Positions 1 through 4,370 of a DNA stretch of 7,962 bases are shown here, piece after piece; position 1 is the stretch's first letter, and the number at the start of each line of letters is the position of its first letter. The position numbers and the translations under genes are program-made. The notes beneath the pieces are model-generated. The model did no database searches and was not told where the DNA came from. It saw only the letters and a list, made by a program, of their open reading frames with translations. Source of the DNA: Rickettsiales bacterium (lineage in GTDB: Bacteria; Pseudomonadota; Alphaproteobacteria; Rs-D84); assembly GCA_031278055.1 (NCBI GenBank), contig JAITLD010000045.1, forward strand, positions 1-7,962, given 5' to 3'.

Positions 1-113
1 GGGAATAGGGCTTGAAAAGTTCAGAGTTCAGAATTGCAGTGCTTAATTGATTGATAATTAATAATTTTTTTAACTCATAACTTATAACTTTGCACTCTTA
101 ATTCACAAGCCCT

Positions 114-133
114 ATTCCCGCCTGCGCGGGAAT
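114..133. repeat. 20-bp palindrome ATTCCCGCCTGCGCGGGAAT, copy A
   Basis: Arms of 8 bases (ATTCCCGC/GCGGGAAT) flank the core CTGC. It matches the general pattern ATTCCC-N8-GGGAAT known for dRS3 of Neisseria. It forms part of the left terminal inverted repeat of the 134-base element. Confidence 0.85.
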
Positions 134-217
134 GACAAACAACGAAGTTGTTTGTCAAAAAAACGCCACTACGTTTTATTCTACACACTTTTTTACAAAA
201 ACCTTCAGGGTTTTGTC

Positions 218-237
218 ATTCCCGCGCAGGCGGGAAT
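218..237. repeat. 20-bp palindrome, copy B (core GCAG)
   Basis: This has the same 8-base arms as copy A, with the core in the opposite orientation (GCAG), so copies A and B are inverted relative to each other and close the 134-base element. Confidence 0.85.
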
Positions 238-298
238 AGGGCCTGAAAAGTTCAGAGTTCAGAATTGCAGTGCTTAATTGATAATTAATAATTGTTTT

Positions 299-318
299 AT
301 TCCCGCCTACGCGGGAAT
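299..318. repeat. 20-bp palindrome, copy C (core CTAC)
   Basis: This copy has intact arms and a one-base core variant. It is the palindrome nearest the ftsA-rpe stop codon, about 40 bases beyond it in the direction of transcription. A hairpin here could slow polymerase, but on the minus strand it is preceded, not followed, by a T run, so it is not a standard intrinsic terminator. Confidence 0.8.
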
Positions 319-356
319 GACAAAAAAACTCTGAACTCATAACTCTGAACTCAAAA

Positions 357-2063
357 TTATGACTTTGGCAATAATTTCATCAGCGCGTCGGCAAAATTGG
401 GCGCGGCGCGCAGAAAACTGCCGCTGATTAAAAAGTCTGCGCCGGCATTCCAGCAATCTTGGGCGTTTTCATCATTAATTCCGCCGTCGACAATCAATTC
501 GTAATCGAATCCGTGTCTTTTTTTAGTGTTTGCGAGGGTCCTGATTCTCCCTATTGTTTCCGGCAGAAATTTCTGACCCGAGGCCCCCGGAATAACGCCC
601 ATCACAACCACTTGGTCAAGCATGGTCAATATTTCCGGCCGCAGGTTTTTCAGGTCGAAATTCGGATGAAGCGCCAACCCGCACTTCTTTCCGAAAGTTT
701 TTATTTTTTTCAAGGTTTCAATTATCCTGCGCGTGCCGCTGGAAATCACAATCGCGTCGCTTCCGATTTCGGCAATCTTGTCGCACCATAAAAATGGGTC
801 TTCAACCATCAAATGCGTTTGGATTAGCGAGCGCGTATTCGCGCGGATTTTTTTCAGATCATCCAATGTTCCAGACACGCGCTCGGTATAAAATCCATCC
901 ATTATGTCGAAATGAATCCATTTAATTCCGACAGATTCGAACATTCTGTATGTATAGCCGTTTCCGATATCCCAACAAGTCGCGCTGGGCAGAATCGGGA
1001 CGCTTTTTTTTATTCGGATTCTTTTCAGTTTTATGTGTTTCAAATTTGTTTGAAATATTTTTCCAAACGCGCCGACAGTCGCGTATTCGTCCAATACAGA
1101 AACATTGTCCAGTCCTTTGTTTTTAAGGATCAGAGAATTTATATTGTCCGGATTCGTCCCGTTTCCTGTTATAAATATTTCAAAATCCGAATCTTTTATT
1201 TTTTCAAGAATCGCGTCCGCTATTTGATTATTTGTTTCGGCCCATCTGTCCCATACGTCTTGGCGCGTGACGTTCGGAAATTTTTCGTCCGCCAAAACAT
1301 ATCCGTCGGACGGGGACGGCCTGTCGCTATTTAGAATCGATATTTTTATGTTTTCGGAATCTTCAAAATTTATATTAAAGTCATCCGAAATTTTTCTTGT
1401 GATTTCATCTTGGCCCGTCTCGATATCAAATCTGGAAACTAATCCGCGGTCTTTCCAAATTCCGGCGCGCGTCGATGTTTTTCCAAAATCGATGTAAACG
1501 GATGTGGTTCTTGGTTTGTGATACCTGCTGCCTAAAAGGTAAATCGGGTCGAAAAATCCAAATGACGGAACGCAGGCCGCGCCGAGCCCCCGTTTGATTT
1601 CGCCGACTTTTTCATCAGGATACGATACGCGGATAAACCGGACGGCGAAAGTGTTGCACGAAATGCCGTCGGTTTTCCTTACCTCGTAGGTTCCGTCGAT
1701 TAAAAACTGCAACGGAATTAAATGCAGAATCTGCCCGTCTATATTTCTCAAATCGGGGGAGTTGCACACCGCGTTATAAACATCTGTTTCGCTTATTCTG
1801 TGGTCCCGGGGAAAACACAAAGTATTTTTCCCAATGGCGGATTCAACCGGCCCGAAATTTCCGGTGACGAACGCCCCTTTGAACTTTACCGACAATTTGT
1901 TTTCAATCATATCGATTGCGTTCGCTATGTTTTCCGGTAAATCCGCGCCGTATTCCGCGCATAAATGCGTTCTGATTCCGGTTTCGTCCGCGGCCATCGC
2001 AAACCCGCGGACCGAGCCCGTTCCGATATCAAGTCCCAGAAAAGATTGTTTTCTTGCACACAA
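357..2063 (-). CDS. ftsA-rpe: FtsA-like actin-fold domain fused to ribulose-phosphate 3-epimerase (Rpe)
   Basis: A 568-residue protein with two domains in one uninterrupted frame. Residues 1-338 resemble FtsA: phosphate-1 loop LGLDIGTGSVRG (9-20), a 1C-like region with ILHLIPLQFLIDG (112-124), phosphate-2 YIDFGKTSTRAGIW (190-203), an adenosine-like ITGNGTN (298-304) and EYATVGAFG (326-334). The glycine-rich loops are weaker than usual, and the C-terminal membrane-binding helix of FtsA is replaced by a Lys/Arg-rich linker (342-353). Residues 355-566 match ribulose-phosphate 3-epimerase, the pentose-phosphate enzyme interconverting ribulose-5-P and xylulose-5-P. Its catalytic and metal residues are all present: S360, H384 and D386 (HFDIMDG), H417 (THLMV) and D526 (VDGGI), with floor methionines M388, M419 and M488. 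Oddities are IPGASGQ for the usual NPGFGGQ and loss of the vHaEa motif. The start is TTG, two bases after the ftsQ stop, so translation is probably coupled. Domain calls are firm for Rpe and good for FtsA. Confidence 0.85.
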   Translation of the reverse strand: MCARKQSFLGLDIGTGSVRGFAMAADETGIRTHLCAEYGADLPENIANAIDMIENKLSVKFKGAFVTGNFGPVESAIGKNTLCFPRDHRISETDVYNAVCNSPDLRNIDGQILHLIPLQFLIDGTYEVRKTDGISCNTFAVRFIRVSYPDEKVGEIKRGLGAACVPSFGFFDPIYLLGSRYHKPRTTSVYIDFGKTSTRAGIWKDRGLVSRFDIETGQDEITRKISDDFNINFEDSENIKISILNSDRPSPSDGYVLADEKFPNVTRQDVWDRWAETNNQIADAILEKIKDSDFEIFITGNGTNPDNINSLILKNKGLDNVSVLDEYATVGAFGKIFQTNLKHIKLKRIRIKKSVPILPSATCWDIGNGYTYRMFESVGIKWIHFDIMDGFYTERVSGTLDDLKKIRANTRSLIQTHLMVEDPFLWCDKIAEIGSDAIVISSGTRRIIETLKKIKTFGKKCGLALHPNFDLKNLRPEILTMLDQVVVMGVIPGASGQKFLPETIGRIRTLANTKKRHGFDYELIVDGGINDENAQDCWNAGADFLISGSFLRAAPNFADALMKLLPKS

Positions 2064-2065
2064 TT

Positions 2066-2701
2066 TTATTTTACAAGCGCGCGCTTTTCATCTCGCAAGT
2101 CCAGCGCGTTGAATGATTTGTTCATAATGCCAAGACTCTTTATTCTGTCGAACGCCTTCGACGGGGCTCTTTCGGGCAGCATTATGGTCGCGCCGCCGCC
2201 GAGTTTTATATTCCATCTGCGGTTCTCCACATATTCCAAATAATCTGTTTTTTTTGCGACATCCGGATTTGATGAAACAAGCCGGATGATTTCAGAAATA
2301 TCGTTCGGGACAGGGCCGCGAAACACAAGGCCTTTTTTCGGTCTTTCCTTGAACGGGACTTTTATGTGTGTTCCGTTTTCAAGCAATGGATAGAATATGT
2401 TGCCGTTTTGCCAAATTCCGACGATTTTCTTGTGTTTCAAACGAACGTCGATAATCCCGTTTCTATTATTTTTAATAGACGCATTTTCTATATTCGGAAA
2501 TGTTTCAAGGATTTGCGCCGCTATTTCCTGCGGGCTATTTTGCGCCGTAAAATCGCGAATTGCGCCATCTATGGGCGTAGTGTCGGAATAAATCCTGATT
2601 TTTTTCGCCGGCGTGTCGTCGGACGCGAATCTTACGGCCGCATACGCCAAAATGGCGGATGTGAAAAATAGATAGATAAAAAACGACGGACGGTTTCCCA
2701 T
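2066..2701 (-). CDS. ftsQ: Cell division protein FtsQ (short form)
   Basis: A 211-residue bitopic inner-membrane protein of the divisome, which links FtsB/FtsL and the septal synthases. It has a short cytoplasmic end, one membrane segment (about 6-23) and a periplasmic part. A POTRA-like region (about 34-95) leads into KIVGIWQNGNIFYPLLENG (92-110), the counterpart of the 'PxAxWQ...lID..G' signature of FtsQ. The C-terminal half follows the alphaproteobacterial pattern: RGPVPNDISEIIRLV (128-142), ENRRWNIKL (159-167), TIMLPE (172-177), an AFDRI helix and a closing LDLRD (200-204). It is short beside typical alphaproteobacterial FtsQ (roughly 270-310 residues), mainly in the cytoplasmic N-terminus. 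The ATG start lies 4 bases after the stop of the upstream glycosyltransferase-like gene, and the stop is 2 bases before the fusion gene start. The ftsQ-ftsA adjacency supports the call. Confidence 0.85.
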   Translation of the reverse strand: MGNRPSFFIYLFFTSAILAYAAVRFASDDTPAKKIRIYSDTTPIDGAIRDFTAQNSPQEIAAQILETFPNIENASIKNNRNGIIDVRLKHKKIVGIWQNGNIFYPLLENGTHIKVPFKERPKKGLVFRGPVPNDISEIIRLVSSNPDVAKKTDYLEYVENRRWNIKLGGGATIMLPERAPSKAFDRIKSLGIMNKSFNALDLRDEKRALVK

Positions 2702-2705
2702 ACCG

Positions 2706-3551
2706 CTATCTTATCATATTTTTCAGGGCTTTAACATTTTTTTCTAGCGCGTAGTTTTCCGCGCGCCGCAGGTTTTCGCCCTCAAATTTTTCGCGAACGG
2801 CCGCGGGCATGGCCAGAATTTTCCGCAATACCTCGGGCAGGTTATTTTTAATCGTGATATTCGGCTTTATATCTCCGCCGCCGAACGCGGTCGCGCGGCC
2901 CATTGCGATTGCGGCCAATTTATAGAAACTTTTGCGGTCCGATATGAATATGATTGCGAAACTCGAACGCATAAGGGACGGCAGGTCCTGCTCATTGCCC
3001 AAATAAATAATCTGCGGTATGTTTTTTATTCTTCTGCTCAGGCGTCTGGCCGTTCTTCGTGTCGTCTTTCCATACAGGGCGATTATGTAATCGTCGCGCT
3101 CTAATCCTTGGATTGCAAGGACCAGAGATTTTATGTCCTTTTCCGTTGGTTCTATCACCAAAAGCATTTTTTGGTGCGGGGCGATATTGTATTGCGACAA
3201 TATCATGGTTTGGCGGTTTCCGGAAATTGCCTTTGGGTTCCACACGGACAAATCTATGCCGACATTATCCTCGAAAATAATCGCGTTCAGTCTGGCGCGT
3301 CTGGCAAATTGTTCGGCGCGTTTGTCGAACGCGATGATTTTTCCATTAAAGTTTTTAAGTTTCTTTGCTCCGAACATAAGGCCGCCGATTCTGCGCAGTC
3401 GAATGAATTGGTTATTCGGCAGATATTGCAGGTTTTCTCCGGTCGGCGCGGCTATTGCGACACGAAAACCCTCGCGTCCCATCTGTTTTGAAAAAGCAAT
3501 GAGCTGGCGGGATAAAAACGACGTCAAAAATAGCAATCTATCATTCTGCAC
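2706..3551 (-). CDS. GT4-like (GT-B fold) glycosyltransferase, shortened and lacking the EX7E acids
   Basis: A 281-residue protein without membrane segments. The second half follows family-4 glycosyltransferases: NVGIDLSVWNP (96-106) matches the 'NGVD...FnP' junction, then come a Rossmann-type stretch LLVIEPTEKDIKSLVLAIQGL (130-150), IIALYGK (156-162), IIYLGNEQDLPSLMRSS (181-197) and AMGRATAFGGGD (216-227). In active GT4 enzymes the region around 205-215 carries the EX7E motif that binds the nucleotide sugar; here it reads DRKSFYKLAAIAMG, with no glutamate. The N-terminal domain is also short (family members are usually 350-400 residues). The enzyme may be altered in donor use, inactive, or structural. 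The GTG start overlaps the lipoprotein gene by 11 bases and follows AAGGA by about 10 bases. It is not MurG, whose N-terminal GGTGGH is missing. Its place before ftsQ hints at an envelope role, which is inference. Confidence 0.65.
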   Translation of the reverse strand: MQNDRLLFLTSFLSRQLIAFSKQMGREGFRVAIAAPTGENLQYLPNNQFIRLRRIGGLMFGAKKLKNFNGKIIAFDKRAEQFARRARLNAIIFEDNVGIDLSVWNPKAISGNRQTMILSQYNIAPHQKMLLVIEPTEKDIKSLVLAIQGLERDDYIIALYGKTTRRTARRLSRRIKNIPQIIYLGNEQDLPSLMRSSFAIIFISDRKSFYKLAAIAMGRATAFGGGDIKPNITIKNNLPEVLRKILAMPAAVREKFEGENLRRAENYALEKNVKALKNMIR

Positions 3552-3915
3552 GAAGCAAGTATCCTTTCTTAAACATGCATTTTCGGTATGCGCCTATTGA
3601 TTTGCTGGTCGTTCCAAGCGGCCTGGACATCAAGTATCTTTGCGGTATGTCGGTATTTTCATTTGACTGGAATGTCACCCACATTCCCTCCCAGTCCGGC
3701 ATTTGGCCGCCGGCATTCGGCATAAGAAGTTTCGCTATGCGCGAACGCGGCATGTGGGCCGGCTTGTCCACACCGAGGCAGGCCTTGTGGTCTTTCACAA
3801 ATTGCTCGCTGGTCACAGTTTCGTTTTCCCAATTCAAAATTGTCGCGTTATCAATGCTGCCGGTATTCGGGCTGCTGCATGCAGAGAGCAAAAGGATAAA
3901 AACAAATTTCTTCAT
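3541..3915 (-). CDS. Small lipoprotein of unknown function
   Basis: A 124-residue precursor with a short signal peptide MKKFVFILLLSAC; the lipobox LSAC places the lipidated cysteine at residue 13. Ser at +2 predicts outer-membrane sorting by Lol in Gram-negative bacteria. The mature part is about 112 residues with no recognisable domain. It carries two further cysteines, C46 (KACLG) and C113 (YRKCMFKKGY), which could form a disulfide in the periplasm. The ATG at 3915 is preferred over an upstream in-frame TTG at 3945 because it starts the signal peptide exactly; no clear ribosome site precedes it. It is the first gene of the leftward operon, and its last 11 bases overlap the glycosyltransferase-like gene. 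The MKKF start and cysteine at 13 resemble those of the divergent secretin-like lipoprotein. Function unknown. Confidence 0.75.
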   Translation of the reverse strand: MKKFVFILLLSACSSPNTGSIDNATILNWENETVTSEQFVKDHKACLGVDKPAHMPRSRIAKLLMPNAGGQMPDWEGMWVTFQSNENTDIPQRYLMSRPLGTTSKSIGAYRKCMFKKGYLLRAE

Positions 3916-4014
3916 TTTAATTGCTAATTTGGATACAAGTTGCAAGTTAAATCACATAGGCCCGTCTTTCATGTCTCGAAATTGACTTACGCCCCATGAC
4001 TTAACTTTTATTTG

Positions 4015-4043
4015 ATTATAATTTAATTGCGTCGGGCGGTCAA
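4015..4043 (-). promoter_or_regulatory. Sigma70-type promoter for the leftward lipoprotein-GT-ftsQ-ftsA/rpe operon
   Basis: On the minus strand TTGACC (4043-4038) is followed after exactly 17 bases by TATAAT (4020-4015). That is 5 of 6 and 6 of 6 matches to the sigma70 consensus. Transcription would start near 4008, giving a leader of about 90 bases before the lipoprotein ATG at 3915. Its -35 box lies inside the spacer of the divergent promoter. Confidence 0.65.
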
Positions 4044-4056
4044 TAGTTTCTATAAT
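4027..4056 (+). promoter_or_regulatory. Sigma70-type promoter for the rightward secretin-lol operon
   Basis: TATAAT (4051-4056) is a perfect -10 box. TTGCGT (4027-4032) is a weak -35 box at 18 bases' spacing. Transcription would start near 4063, just before the ribosome site AGAGGGG (4064-4070) and the ATG at 4077, so the leader would be very short. A second TATAAT on this strand (4017-4022) is the other face of the palindromic ATTATAAT used by the leftward promoter and has no good -35 box. Confidence 0.55.
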
Positions 4057-4076
4057 ATGCGAAAGAGGGGCGAAAA

Positions 4077-4367
4077 ATGGAAAGGTTTAACGGGTTGGCG
4101 AACTTGTATGAATCGGTGAAAACATTGATGTCCGCGATTTGCGTTGAAAAAGGCGGTCTTGACATCGATAATTACAGCGGGCGCTTTTTCGCCGCCGACC
4201 TGTTGGAGTTTATAGTGGCCTATGGCGCGTCGGCCGGCGCGGACGTTTCGGCCTTGCGCGAAGAATTGGAATCGAAGAAAGATTTGATAACCCCGTCAAA
4301 CAAGCCGATTTACGAGATGACGCTGGCCGAGTTTGAAAAAATGCTCGGCGGGCAAAACAAGGAATAG
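4077..4367 (+). CDS. Conserved-looking 96-residue protein of unknown function
   Basis: I do not recognise this family. The protein is small, soluble and acidic in character, with no signal peptide or membrane segment. Its N-terminal two thirds look helical (FNGLANLYESVKTLMSAI, then FFAADLLEFIVAYGASAG), followed by VSALREELESKKDL and a C-terminal MTLAEFEKMLGGQ helix. A strong ribosome site, AGAGGGG, sits 6 bases before the ATG. The gene ends three bases before the secretin-like lipoprotein gene, and its last codons contain that gene's ribosome site (AAGGA, 4359-4363), so the two are probably co-transcribed and translationally coupled. A partner or regulatory role for the secretin-like protein is possible but only inferred from position. 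Confidence 0.75.
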   Translation: MERFNGLANLYESVKTLMSAICVEKGGLDIDNYSGRFFAADLLEFIVAYGASAGADVSALREELESKKDLITPSNKPIYEMTLAEFEKMLGGQNKE

Positions 4368-4370
4368 ATT

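Larger units (their letters stand above)
109..242. repeat. 134-bp MITE-like element with 31-bp perfect terminal inverted repeats
   Basis: Bases 109-139 and 212-242 are exact reverse complements over 31 bases, and each contains one 20-base palindrome. Inside are two more hairpins: a perfect 11-base stem with a GAA loop (133-157), and a 9-base stem with one mismatch around loop TTCA (195-216). There is no coding capacity. A homologous inverted copy lies at 7706-7838. The form is that of a non-autonomous miniature inverted-repeat element, but no target-site duplication could be identified because the flanks are themselves repeats. It could instead be a structured intergenic repeat mobilised in RNA or by recombination. 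Confidence 0.7.
1..356. repeat. Left intergenic mosaic of palindromic repeats
   Basis: This gene-free stretch is built from modules separated by a 20-base palindrome of the form ATTCCCGC-N4-GCGGGAAT. Full copies lie at 114-133, 218-237 and 299-318, and half a copy (GGGAAT) opens the window. Between them are an AT-rich module (about 7-113), an 84-base module (134-217), a shortened copy of the first module (238-298) and a short tail (319-356) holding ACTCTGAACT twice. Bases 1-51 recur at 232-282 with one mismatch. No ORF, RNA gene or canonical U-tract terminator is evident. The array starts directly after the stop codon of the leftward ftsA-rpe gene. The design (50-150 base units bounded by a 20-base ATTCCC/GGGAAT palindrome) resembles the dRS3/RS mosaics of Neisseria; that likeness concerns architecture and is not evidence of common origin. 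Confidence 0.85.

Noticed and set aside
299..318. Intrinsic terminator for the ftsA-rpe operon
   Set aside because: The GC-rich hairpin is stable, but on the transcribed strand it is followed by AAAACAATT rather than a U tract; the T run comes before it. The same holds for the palindromes beyond lolD.
1..356. CRISPR array
   Set aside because: The repeated 20-base palindromes are unevenly spaced (84 and 61 bases apart), occur in both orientations, and the sequences between them are themselves repeats rather than unique spacers. No cas gene is present.
357..2063. Two separate genes with a missed stop or frameshift at the FtsA/Rpe junction
   Set aside because: The frame is open throughout, no start codon with a ribosome site is apparent near the junction, and both halves align in the same frame. 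Sequencing error cannot be excluded from sequence alone, so this is kept as a test under the fusion finding.
459..2243. Several plus-strand reading frames of 70-140 codons opposite ftsA-rpe and ftsQ
   Set aside because: They lie antisense to well-supported genes, show no protein family features or ribosome sites, and are explained by the codon bias of the opposite strand.
2706..3551. MurG identity for the glycosyltransferase before ftsQ
   Set aside because: murG is common in this cluster, but the GGTGGH N-terminal motif and the MurG donor-site motifs are absent; the junction and C-terminal domain follow GT4.
3915..3945. Upstream TTG start for the small lipoprotein
   Set aside because: It would put ten extra residues before the MKKF signal peptide. 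The ATG at 3915 gives a standard lipoprotein signal.
3916..4076. tRNA or riboswitch in the divergent intergenic region
   Set aside because: No cloverleaf, CCA end or known riboswitch core is visible; the space is taken up by promoter elements and a short leader.
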